The position numbers and the translations under genes were made by a program. The notes beneath the pieces are model-generated. The model saw nothing but the letters and a program-made list of their open reading frames with translations. It was not told the DNA's origin and searched no databases. A stretch of 64,000 nt of DNA from Lunularia cruciata (Eukaryota; Streptophyta; Marchantiopsida; Lunulariales; Lunulariaceae): assembly GCA_948567375.1 (NCBI GenBank), contig OX419757.1, positions 7,254,001 through 7,318,000 on the forward strand, written 5' to 3'. Below are positions 34,864 through 45,640 of the stretch, piece after piece; position 1 is the stretch's first letter, and each line of letters begins with the position of its first letter.

Positions 34864-37800
34864 TATTCCCTCACCGCTAGTTGATGATGTCTTTGTCACC
34901 ATGGAAGCTTCAAACTCTTGGATAGCCATTTGTGCATTCTAGAGATGAGAAGTGAAAGGCATCATGAAAGGGATACCCTTCCAAAGGACCTTGTACTCAA
35001 TATGTTGTTGGTGGTCACGTTGAATAGAGCAACATGCAATGATATGATCAACTTCATACTCCTTATGATCATTGATAGGCATCGGAAGGAAGAGGAGGTT
35101 GGATATGAAAGGAAAAGGATGATGGATTAGAAACAAAGAGTTTCAATTTAGAAATGTGAAATGGATTTGTATATGAGAAGGCAATGCAAGTCAATAAGCA
35201 ATAAGAGAAATGATTTGGGTGATATCAAATGGACCTATCCAATTAGGAGTAAGTTTATGAACTTGGGTATCAAGTGAGAGGGGTTGGTTACTAGAAGAAA
35301 GAATGACCTTATCACCAAGTTGAAAAGTGGGATCATAATAATGTTAATCCACATATTTTTTTGACAATTTTGAGCAATAAGGAGATGAGATTTGGTTTTC
35401 CATAAGGATTGGGATATTATGGTCAAGAAGGTGGAAGTATGAGGGACATGAGATGGAGGAAGAGCGAGAAGAGAATTTGGAACAAGTGGGTCTTGGCCAA
35501 AATTAAGGAAGAAAGGAGAGAATTTGGTGCTTGCTTGTTTGGAATTATTTTAGGCAAACTCAACAACTATAAGACACTCAATTGATATAGTGAATGTTGA
35601 TAAAAGCACAAAGTATATCCTCCAAGGTGCAATTTGCATGTTTAGTTTGTCCATCAATTTGAGGATGATGAGCCATGACAAAGCAAGCTTGGTATAAATT
35701 ATCTTGAAGAGTGATTGCCGAAAAAAATTGATGAAATGAGGATCACAGCAAAGATGAGAACATGAGATATCCCATGATGCTTGAAGATATTATCTAAGTA
35801 GATCTAGGCCAATGTTGAAGCATCCATTGTATCAAAGGTTGGTGCTAAATGGATTTTCTTATTAAACTTATCCTAAAACACCATGATTATTATTTGACCT
35901 TACTTTGTCTTGGGCAAGGATGTGATGAGATCTAAGCTCTTGTGTTCCCATCAAGCAGGAATGGGAAGTGGTTGAAGGAGTCCACTTAGTTTTTGGTTGT
36001 TGCCCTTGTTGCATTGGTACATCTCGCAAGATCAGACAAACTCTCAAACATCTCTTGCCATGTTGGGCCACTACCATTGGCATTGTAGGGTACCCAAGGT
36101 CTTGTCCATACCCATGTGACCAACAATTAGTAAGTCATGGGTTTCTTGAAGGTGCACAAGTTGCAGATCACTCTTGGCTGGAATATAAATCAAATTCTCC
36201 CAAAATAGAAGGCATTCCTTAAAGGAGAGGGTGTTATATTCCTTATCATGTGTGGCAAGATGACCTTGTATGATATGAAAGAAAGTGTTTTGTTGTAAAG
36301 TAGTCCTAAACTCAATTTGGACCTTGGAGTCAACTAACATTGTTATGATTACTATCGTGATGAGAGGAAGAGGCTTCAAAGCAGGTTTTTGTGATAGAGC
36401 ATTGGGTATGACATGGAACCTAGTGGTTTTGTACTCAAGGTTGAGGTCAAATAGTTGTAGTTGTTTGTCCCATCGATGATATCACCTCTTCATGCATTCC
36501 AAATGTAATATCTGCAATAAGGGTTTGTGATCAATTTGCATGATCATTTGTTTCTCCATGAGATAATGCTTCCATAACTTGGCAGCATATACCATTGCTA
36601 TTTGTTCCCAATCTAAAGCATAGTAATTTATTTATTTTTGTGTTTAGTCAATGAGACACAAAGACAATGGGATATAATCCCTCTAGGAATTCCTATTGCA
36701 ACATCGCTCCAATGCCATTGTTAAAAGCATCAAAATCAACCACACAAGGTAGTTGAGAGTATATGGTTGAAGAATGGATCTTGAAGACACCATATGTTTT
36801 AGCTTCTAGAATGCTTCTTTGTGCTTGGTGGTCAACTTAAAGCTTGAGTTCTTCTCCAAGAGGTTGATCAATAGTGTGGTCACATGAGCATAGTAGTGGA
36901 TGAACCATCGATAAAAAAACATATCAATCCATTAAATGCCTATACTTTTGTGGCATCCCTTAGAGTAGTCAAATCAGTAATTGCCTTGATTTTCTTCTCT
37001 TCCATCTTGATCCTCTCCAATAAGATCTTGTGACCTAAAAAAGTAAATTCCTTTTACGAAAAGGCACACTTTGACTTCTAGTAATAAAATTTTCATTGAC
37101 ATAGTAGACTTAGGACTTATCACATGTGATTTGCATGTTCTAGCTCCATCTTGCTATAGATTAAAATATCATCCAAGAATTCCATCACATATCAATCCAT
37201 CATCACATCCAACATCCAATGCATATGATCCATGAAGAATATTGGAGCATTAGTGAGCCCAAAAGTTAGATCTCTCCACTCAAAATGCCCATACCTTGTG
37301 CAAAAAGTAATCTTTTGCACATCCTCTCTATCAATGGAAATTTACTAACAATCACTTCAAAGATCCAACTTGGAGAAATATTGTGCTCTACTCAATTGAC
37401 CTAGCAAGTCATCAATTCAAGGCAAGGGATATGCATTCTTCATTGTTTATTTGTTGAGACTACGGTAATCAATATAGAAGCAAAGTCCTCCATCCTTCTT
37501 TGGAACAAATATTACCAGTGCTCTTTAATAACATGTACTATGTCATATGAAATCCTTCTTCAACAACTCCATCAATGTTATTCAAAGCTTGTTTGATTCC
37601 TTTGGTGAGAGTCAATAGATTGGTCCAAATCATGGTATGCATACAATAGATTGAATGCATACCATGATCATAATCCCTTTGGTACATCATCCAAAAGCAC
37701 ATTTGCAAACTCTTGAATCATTTGATCAATCATTGCTTGATGAGGATTCTTGCACTCCTCAGATTCTCCATTTGTAATTGGCTTGATCTACACCAAAAAA

Positions 37801-38573
37801 ATAGGTTAATCTTCCTCCAAAGCTTGCTCTATGGCTACTTTACTAACAAAATTCCCATCTTTGGACTATCTATTCTTAGGTGTCTTACACAAAGGTGCCA
37901 AAAAAACTAATTGATAATTCTTACCTTGGTGTTGTACTTGAATTTGTTATCGGGTCCAATCAAATTGAACCTTATGATGTTCAAGCCAAGGTAAACCTAG
38001 AATGACATCATAGTGTAGAGGTGCCACTATAAACCTCATACATTTCAAATACTCCTTCATAATCTTGAATGTAACAAGATGTGAGATATGGGATGCAGAA
38101 CACTTTCTACCATCTGTTGTCATCAATCTACTTCTAATTACTAGCTTGACAAGAATACTTAACTCCTTTGCTAATTGCATGGACATCTTTGAACTTCCAA
38201 AATCCACCAAAGTGCTACAATCAGGATCAGATATCATACCGTGCAAGTGAAGTAAACTTGCATAGATCAAGCCTTCAATCCCATTAGAACTATCAAGTTT
38301 CCAATAGGTGACTCAAAATCTCCTATTGGGATTGCTTGTTTCCTTGATCAATTTTCTCCATAAACTCAATCTGTGCAATTTATTGAGATCACACATTCTT
38401 GAGTGCACATTCAACAATGCAATGTCCAATTTGGCAATAATAAAAGCAATTATCATTTTTTCACAATCTTTCTCTATCTATAGTGCCAAGTGGTCTTTGT
38501 TGGATGGCATCAATCTCCATTGGTGTTGCTCCTCCACTTGTGTGTAATGTATTGGTAGGTTCTATGAAGGTTG
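34864..38573 (-). pseudogene. Y2 Pol, decayed (chromodomain to protease)
   Basis: Reading on the minus strand from right: protease region (about 38270-37947, LVDFGSS instead of LVDSGSS), RT and RNase H (about 37650-36450), integrase (about 36380-35200, with HMGMDKTLGTLQ) and chromodomain (about 35130-34930, EYKVLWKG). Each part aligns with Y1 in order, with many stops and frameshifts. It is non-functional. Confidence 0.8.
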
Positions 38574-38577
38574 AGAT

Positions 38578-39026
38578 TGTCACGCCATTTGTAGTTCCGC
38601 ATCTAGATGCTCGGACACTGGAGTCCCAGTGATGGTAGTTAGAGTTATTCTAGCTATTTCTCAGGGACTACTTTCCGACGGTTAGATTTTGTGTTTGGGG
38701 TACTGACTTCACGGTGGGGCCCACCGTCACTTTGCACCGTTTGCACCGTCAAGTGTGCCGTCAGCGGGACCGTTAGGGTTTCAGGGCTAGCTCGAGTCCA
38801 GGGGGTATAGTTTCGAAGTGAGCTCCAGAGAGCTCACTTCTCTGATGTTGAGCCTTCGAGTTCTTGGCTATGGTGGACAGAGGCCGGCGAGCGTCACCTG
38901 GATTCTCTATGGGTGAGTGGGTGTGGCTTGACTGTAATCAATGCACAGTTGTTGGCAATTTATAGAGTGACAGATCAAGTACTGATCTGAGTTGAGTTGA
39001 GTTGAAAGTGTTAAGCAATCTGATTA
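38578..39026 (+). repeat. E4 5' terminal segment B
   Basis: 449 bp, tgtcacgcc to atctgatta, paired with 47918-48366. It is followed at once by catcagagaag, whose atcagag (39028-39034) matches part of the complement of the initiator Met tRNA end; the preceding bases do not match, so the primer site is uncertain. Confidence 0.9.
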
Positions 39027-40535
39027 CATCAGAGAAGTGAAGTCAGGGGGAAATCGGGTGCAAGAACGTTGAGTGTTGGTGGTATCTCGAAGCTCGGTGG
39101 ATCGTGGTAGCTCGATTCAGGTTCTATGTTTCCCTAGTGTGCAGAAGCTCGTGTAGTTGATGCAAATTTGGCAGTTAGGCGGACGGTGTGCGGAAGCGCT
39201 GGCCAAATTTTGAGCAAAGAAGGATCAATTTTCGAGCAGTGTTGTGATTTTGAGCTCAGGAGGTGAAAGCAGGACCAATTTGCTGCGAGTTGGGCTCAGA
39301 AAGTGAAATTGAAGGTGGAGTTGGAAAGCTCTTCTCATGAAATTGTGATTTGGAAAAACCCGTTTTGTCAATTTGGCTCGAGTGGAAAGTTAGCGGGGGA
39401 TTTGGCGGACATCCATCTTTAGGGTTTATGTCAGATTTTACGTCAGAATTGGAGGAGTTTCGTTGTTTGGCCAGATTTGGAGAAGTTTCGCTAGTTTGGA
39501 GGAGTTTCGCCAATTTTGGAGGAGGTTCGAAGTGGCAACAAGAAAGGCCTCATTTGGCTGAATTTCGGCGTTTAGAGGCTTCGAGGCATAGGGCTATGGG
39601 CTATGAGAGGCTACGAAGGCCTAGAAGGGCCAAAAGGGCCAGCAAGCCAGCTTGCTGGCGTGAGGCTAGCTAGTTTAGTGTAGATCTTGGTCATTGGTTG
39701 GCAAAATCTGCCTTTCTTGCTAGATTGTGCGCAACAGGGTTTGACCCCTAGATCTCTTGTTCCTAGACTGGTGCCCCAGCCAACTGGTCCACCCTCACTT
39801 GTTGTCATAGTGACTGTGCCACTGTTATCTATACACATGTAGCTTTGGCTAGGAGAGGCAGTTTGATCCCATTCTTGGTGATCCTGGTAGCTTAGGACTT
39901 AGATACGAACTACTCTTATGTCAAATGCCAAATGGTGGCAGAGTCAGTCCCGTGTTGTGTTATGAGATGGAGGGTTTTCGTTTAGATTTCTTGTGATTGG
40001 ATCCCCTCCATTCTCGGCTTCCTGTTTGTGCACCATGTTTGTGTGAGGTGCCTTGACTTTTGAGCGTTGGTGCTCTGGTGTGCTCTTGGTGGTGAGGCTG
40101 GAGTGATGACCAGTCAGACTACCTTTGTTTCTCTCCGGTGAGGCAGGAAGTGATGACCTGCAGACCGTGAGAGTGCGTGTTATGATGGCAGGTTACAGGT
40201 TGCCCTTCCCCTAGTGTAGTTATCTCGGTTAGAGTTACATTAGTGGGTGGTGTCTAGTTGGTGTTGGCACTTGGTGGGGCACTTGCAGTTGTGACTTGCG
40301 GTTGCAGTTGGTGGTTCGGGTTTGCTGTTGCAGTTACGTGGTCACGACGGAGTTCTTTGGAGATTCCAGAGGAGTTAGCCCTGCAGTACGCAGTGGGTTT
40401 ACTCGGAGTGGTGCTCGATATCAGCCTGTATCTCAGGTCCCAGTGAGAGAGGAGATTGACTCTGAGTTGGAGTTTGACACAGGAGCTGATTCAGTTGAGA
40501 GTGCACTTGGTGTGTCCGCACCGTTGTTGTGGGAC
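39027..40535 (+). other. E4 leader (long 5' untranslated region)
   Basis: About 1.5 kb between segment B and the first in-frame ATG. It contains short degenerate repeats (39425-39530) and, at 39638-39659, a perfect 10-bp inverted repeat gccagcaagc / gcttgctggc with a 2-base loop. The Gag frame stays open for roughly 240 bases before the ATG, so initiation upstream at a non-ATG codon cannot be excluded. Confidence 0.7.
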
Positions 40536-41450
40536 ATGGACGAGATTTATGGGGCCTCCAAAGGGCCTAGGCGTTACTCTGGTACAGTGGGTACTATTGA
40601 GTTGGATGATTTCATCCAGGAGTTCGATAGTTGGTGTGATCTGCAGCAGATGCGGAACCCGACTTTGTTCACACCCTTCATGGCATGGAAGGGGTTGTTT
40701 CAGCACTTGGAGGGTCCACCGATGGACGACTACCATGAGTTCAGGAGAGCTCATTTGGAGGAGATTGAGTTATGGAGACAGTATTGGTCTCCACACTATG
40801 TCTCCATCACTTTAGGTTCGGTGGCCAGGAGTAGGTCGGCTGTACCTACGAGTTCTAGCTTGAGTAGTGTTGGTGGAGCTAGTGGAGGTGCACTAGCTGG
40901 AGATAGTGCTACTACGAGTGGAGGTACCGCTGCAGGAGGTGGTGTGGTACCGGGGTTTAACCCCATGGTGGAGTTCTTCCTATGTTTGAGGCAGAACTAC
41001 CAGGGAGTGCGGACTGACAAGCTGAGGAGCTTGCAGGAGTTCCAGCGGAAGGCTGGAGAGAGCCTACGCGAGGCATACACTCGCATGAGGCGGCTGATCA
41101 GTTTCACTCAGGGAGTTACTGAGGCCCAGGCAGTCCAGTTTTGGTATGGGATACTAGACAGGGAGTTGCGACGTAGAGTTCGTGATGCTACGTTGTTGCA
41201 GGCTACTTCGCCCACTTTGGCAGTAGTCTTTGGTTTGGCTGAGCGTATTGAGCTCAACATGGTGGAGGAGAGAGTGGTGACAGCTGGATTTGGTAGAGAG
41301 ACCTCATCCACGGTTGTGACTTCTTCTAGAGTGCAGCAGAGTGCACCACGCCCAGTTGGTTTTCAAGGACAAGGTGGACAGCCCAGATCCTATGGAGCGA
41401 GTGGAGGGCCTAGTGGAGTTAGACCCTTACCCTCATTTTCGGGTCAGTAG
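40536..41450 (+). pseudogene. E4 Gag
   Basis: Starts at ATG 40536 (MDEIYGASKGPRRY). It contains a retrotransposon-type Gag core: ELDDFIQEFDSWCDLQQM, EFRRAHLEEIELWRQYW, a Ser/Gly-rich linker, then LRSLQEFQRKAGESLREAY and AVQFWYGILDRELRRRV. It forms the capsid of the virus-like particle. It ends at TAG 41448-41450, in the context TAG CAG CCA, also present in E3. The frame continues directly into the zinc knuckles. Confidence 0.88.
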
Positions 41451-42990
41451 CAGCCAGTGAGTGGTGGTGTTGCTTGTTGGACTTGTGGTGGACCTCACCA
41501 CAGGAGAGAGTGTACTCAGGGCAGCGGACCTGATACCTCTGGTGCATCACAGCCAGCACAGAGGCAGTGTGAGCATTGCCATAGATTTGGTCATACTAGT
41601 GACCGGTGTTTTGACCTACACCCGGAGTTACGGAGTGGTAGGGCTGCTATGACAGGTAGTAGAGGAGCTCCAGTTCATGGAGGACGAGGTGGTAGAGGTG
41701 GTGGTAGAGGATCTACACCTAGTAGGGGTGCGGTACCTGCCCTTACTTCTGACACAGCTATGGCTACTCGGATTGAGCAGTTGGAGCAGAGATTGGCTAG
41801 TATGGCTATTGCTCAAAGGAGATCAGATTTGGGTGCTGAGGCTTCCACCTCATATGCTGGTGATAGAGATGCTTTGGACTTCATGTGCGGAGCAGCACAA
41901 GTGGATGCATCTGCAGCAGTGACTAGGAGTGCAGTACGTGCTCCAGAGCCTAGAGAAGCATCAGTGGAGTTGGACCCACAGAGAGGAGAGGTTGGGAGAC
42001 AGGTCAGACTTCCCCAGTCTTTCACGCTATCTGAGGCATTGCAGACGACATCCATGGTTCCTAGACGTCCCAGTGCAGGTGTGGTAGGTGGTGATGGAGT
42101 ACCTGATGGAGTACCTGCTAGTCAGCCACCTGCTACTACACAGACTGAGTCTAGCATGATGTTGGGAGCGGCTCAGCTGATTATGCGGCATCCTTTATTT
42201 TCAGCCAATGACATGTTTACATTGGGAGTTGACCCAGCCCTAGTGTTCCGGTTGGCTGCCACGTTGTGTGAGAGTAGGGATGGTGCAGTTCCTACTACTA
42301 GAGCAGAGGTGGCTGGTAGTGGAGCTGACTTGGTTGAAGAGCATGGGATCCGTTCAGCGACCAGTGGTTTATGGCAGGCAGCAACGGCTAGACTGGAGGA
42401 GTTGCCAGCTAGACCGGCCTTTGAGAGAGCGCGGTTTACACCTGGTGTTGTCCTATTGGATAACCAGAGGGGGATCTTTCGTTTGGTGGGACCTTCAGGG
42501 AAGGTCTATACACCACAGAGAGTCTTGTTAGACTCTGGTGCGTAGCCCCTTATGTTGGGGAAGGCTGCAGTTGTTGGTCTGGAGTTACGGAAGACCGATG
42601 TGGAGAGGTGTCCATTTCAGATCCAGACATCTCTAGGTGGTGGTTCGACATAGTACATCACACGTGGGGAGCTTGTTGTCCAGGTTCAGCCTGGTCATCC
42701 GACTGATAGCTCAGTGGTGAGAGCTCAAGCTATTGCGACGATAGCTGAGTCATATGATGTGCTAGTTGGGGGAGCAGTGTTATACCCTATGGGTTTCAGT
42801 ATTGACTATTGGGAGGAGACAACCTCTTATAGACCTGGTTGGCAGTCTGGTGAGGGACGGGTATGTCGCCTACCAGTACGCTTCAGTAGTGGCAGTCTTG
42901 GCTCACTACAGTCCGGGACCATGGCAGCATCAGTTTTGGCTTTCAGCGGTGCAGTTACTTGGCCTGGTGACTTGTTGGAGGGGAACGCCC
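41451..42990 (+). pseudogene. E4 nucleocapsid zinc knuckles and aspartic protease
   Basis: Two zinc knuckles, CWTCGGPHHRREC (slightly shortened spacing) and CEHCHRFGHTSDRC (canonical CX2CX4HX4C), followed by a Gly/Arg-rich RGGRGGGRG stretch, all suited to RNA binding. A long linker leads to the protease motif RVLLDSGA at about 42523-42545, then VLVGGAVLYPMGFSIDYWEE, the usual end of the protease region. TAG stops lie at 42543-42545 (CAG in E3) and 42651-42653 (CAA in E3), so protease is broken within its active-site region in this copy. Confidence 0.85.
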
Positions 42991-43209
42991 ATGCAGAGGA
43001 TACTCCAGTACCAGAGGAGATCACTCGGCTATGGAGTACGAGTGGGATTGTTCCATCCACCTTGGATGTTCCATTGTGGAGTTCAGAGGAGGCATTGCAG
43101 CAGCATGCAGATCAGTTGGTGCAGCAGGCTTGGAGTGGAGCCTTCGTACCATCAGGGGATGAGTGTGAGGATGAGCCTCCAGAGGCGATTGCTTTGACAC
43201 CTCTGGATA

Positions 43210-44220
43210 CCACACTCATTGCTTGGCAGTACCCAGTAGAGGGGATATGCCTATTGGAGTTGTTTGGTGGGATCAGCACCGGACTAGCTGCGGTGTTACA
43301 GGCGGGTATCCGAGTACAGAGGTACTTGTATGTAGAGAGAGATGAGACTGCTAGGCGAGTCTCTCTACATCATGTGGCACACTTGGCCTATCGGTATCCG
43401 GAGTTATTACCAATGTCAGCAGTCAGAGGTTACCAGAAGGCCTTACCAGGAGACATTTCCTTACTGGGGGCGCATGACCTAGAGAGACATGGGCCTATTC
43501 ACTTGGTGATTTCTGGATGGCCATGTCAGGGACATACACGTGCGGGCCGCGGTTTGGGTCTTCAGGATCCTCGTTCTAGTGTGTTTTGGGAGATGTTACG
43601 GATACTACGACATCTCCAGGTTCATCAGTCTGTTTCTCCAGCTTACCTTTTGGAGAACGTTCCATTGATGGGTGATTCTTGCACTAGAGTGGTGGCGAGT
43701 ACACATCATGTCCATTCATGGATGGGACCTGCTGTATTGTTAGATGCAGCCAGAGTGGGATCACGAGCTCATCGTCTTCGTCTTTGGTGGACGAACCTTT
43801 TACCCAGAGAGGTTCTACAGCGTAGTTATGATGGGATTCAGCGACTAGACCACATTCTTGTTGATGATATCTTGGATGCTGGACGTCAGTCTCAGACAGT
43901 GGTAGTGGCTGATAGGTCACCTATGGCAGTGGTGAACCTAGTTGGACAGCCTAGAGCTGCATTTCCCACACTCATGAGTTTCCCAGGCTCTCATGCTTTT
44001 CGAGAGGGAGGACCTGGACTTGTTTGGGACTCACAATTACAGTAGTTGGTGGAGCCCAATGCTGATGAGAGAGAGCGGGCGATGGGTTTTCGCACCGGTA
44101 TTACCGCTGTTCCAGCAGTGTCAGAGGCATCCAGGCGTCAGGTGTTAGGTCAGGCTATGGACCTGAACTGTTTGACCTGGATTGTGAGCTTTGGTTTGGC
44201 AAAGCAGCGTAGGATGCGCT
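43210..44220 (+). pseudogene. E4 C5 cytosine DNA methyltransferase domain
   Basis: In frame between protease and RT. The C5-methyltransferase motifs run in the standard linear order: motif I LLELFGGISTGL (about 43251-43286, AdoMet binding), VERDE (motif II-like acid), motif IV VISGWPCQGHT with catalytic Cys at 43524-43526, motif VI YLLENVPLMGD (about 43644), motif VIII SRAHRLRLWWTNL, a target-recognition stretch, then motif IX ERERAMGF and motif X SRRQVLGQAMDL after 44046. The form of motifs I, VIII and X recalls DNMT3-type enzymes, but PCQ is DNMT1/CMT/bacterial-like. Plant DRM enzymes have permuted motifs, so a DRM origin is unlikely. Only one TAG (44043-44045, CAG in E3) lies inside it. 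Activity is inferred from motifs only. Confidence 0.9.
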
Positions 44221-44528
44221 TGATAGGCATCACCACTCGGACACTTGTGAGCCCTGTGCCTATCGAGACGATTCAGGCACATGCTGGGGGCGATGGTCCG
44301 AGTGGACATGGTATTCTTGGGACACATCCAGTAGCTACTAGCGAGAGTGGTCTACTTGGAGTCCATCTAGGTGAGCGTGGGCTACTTGGATTACACCCTT
44401 GGTCCACATGGGATGCAGCCAGAGGACGTGTGGAGCTTGCAGCCAGAGTGGAGGGAGTTTTTCACACAGAGGTTGGGACCTCTAGTGGTCGGGAGCATGA
44501 CACCATTGCTCCCAAGGGCCCAGTGTAG
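44221..44528 (+). pseudogene. E4 linker between methyltransferase and RT
   Basis: About 100 residues, Gly/His-rich with a repeated GLLGVHLGERGLLGLH phrase, not recognised as a known domain. It ends at TAG 44526-44528 in the context TAG CAG CCA, shared with E3 (26308). The frame then continues towards RT. Confidence 0.6.
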
Positions 44529-45640
44529 CAGCCAGTCAGTACGTCTTCCACTCCTACTACAGTTACAAAGGATACTTGGGAGCCAGATCTTGGACCCAAG
44601 CTTATTGGAGAGGAAAGACGGAGGGTTTGGAGGTTCTTGAGGAGTCACACGAGTTGTTTTGCCTTCAGTATGAAGGATTTGGGTGCTCTAAAGGGACCGG
44701 GTATACGGATTGAGCTGACTAGCGACACACCTGTTTTACGACGTCCTTATCAATATAGTGAGATGGAGAGGACATTGATTCAGAGCCGGAGTAGTGACCT
44801 TTTTGAGGCTGGTTTGGTGGAGATTTCACATGGAGAGTATGCATCAGCGACAGTGATGCCAGCCAAGAAGGATATGCATGGCAACTATACAGATAGGCGG
44901 ATGTGTGGAGATTACCGTCCTATCAACCGACAGACCAGGGCTGATCGGTATGCCATGCCTACACCGGAGGAGATTTTTGATGCGATTGGGCATGCAAAGG
45001 TCTTCAGTACTTTGGATCTTTGAGCGGGATATCATCAGTTGCCGATCAGGGAGGAAGATAAGTCCAAGACAGCATTTTGGGCTATTGATCCTCACGGCAA
45101 GGATGTGTTATATCAATGGAGATTCTTACCATTTGGGTTGAAGAATGCTCCTGCTGAGTTCCAGAGGGTCATGGATAGGATCCTAGCTGGACTGGATTTT
45201 GCTCGGTGCTATATTGATGACATTTTGGTGTATAGCACTACTGTGGAGGAGCATGAGAGACAGTTGTTGGAGGTGTTTGAGAGGTTGAGATCTCATGGAC
45301 TCAAATTACATCCTGGGAAGTGTAGGTTCTTCCATGAGCAGGTTGAGTATTTGGGTCACACTATCTACCCCGGAGGACTTGGTGTTCAGCAGACCAAGGT
45401 GGAGGCTATTGCACGTATTCCTCGGCCTACGGATGTGAGCAGAGTGCGAGCATTCCTTGGGTTGGCAAACTTCTATCGCCGCTATGTTAGAGGATTTAGT
45501 GCCATTGCCAAGGCCTTGACGAAGCTGACCAAGCTTACACAGGAGTGGTGTTGGGGAGATGAGCAGGAGAGAGCTTTTGTAGAGCTCAAGGAGAGGTTGA
45601 CATTTGCTCCTATTTTGAGGAGACCGATCAGGGGACGACC
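44529..45640 (+). pseudogene. E4 reverse transcriptase
   Basis: Ty3-type RT in the same frame. The motifs are LVEISHGEYASATVMPAKK, RMCGDYRPINRQTRADRY, HAKVFSTLDL / AGYHQLPI (interrupted by TGA 45021-45023), QWRFLPFGLKNAPAEFQRVM, catalytic CYIDDILVYST, GHTIYPGGLGV and FLGLANFYRRYV. The TGA lies at a position that is Arg (CGA) in related RTs and is present in E2 and E3 as well. All catalytic aspartates are kept. Confidence 0.92.

Noticed and set aside
42766-43197. Open frames overlapping the E4 methyltransferase in other frames and on the minus strand
   Set aside because: The conserved motifs are all in frame 3; the others are shadows.
43210-44220. Methyltransferase as a host gene hit by a retrotransposon
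   Set aside because: It is in frame with protease and RT, and three separate copies have it at the same place.
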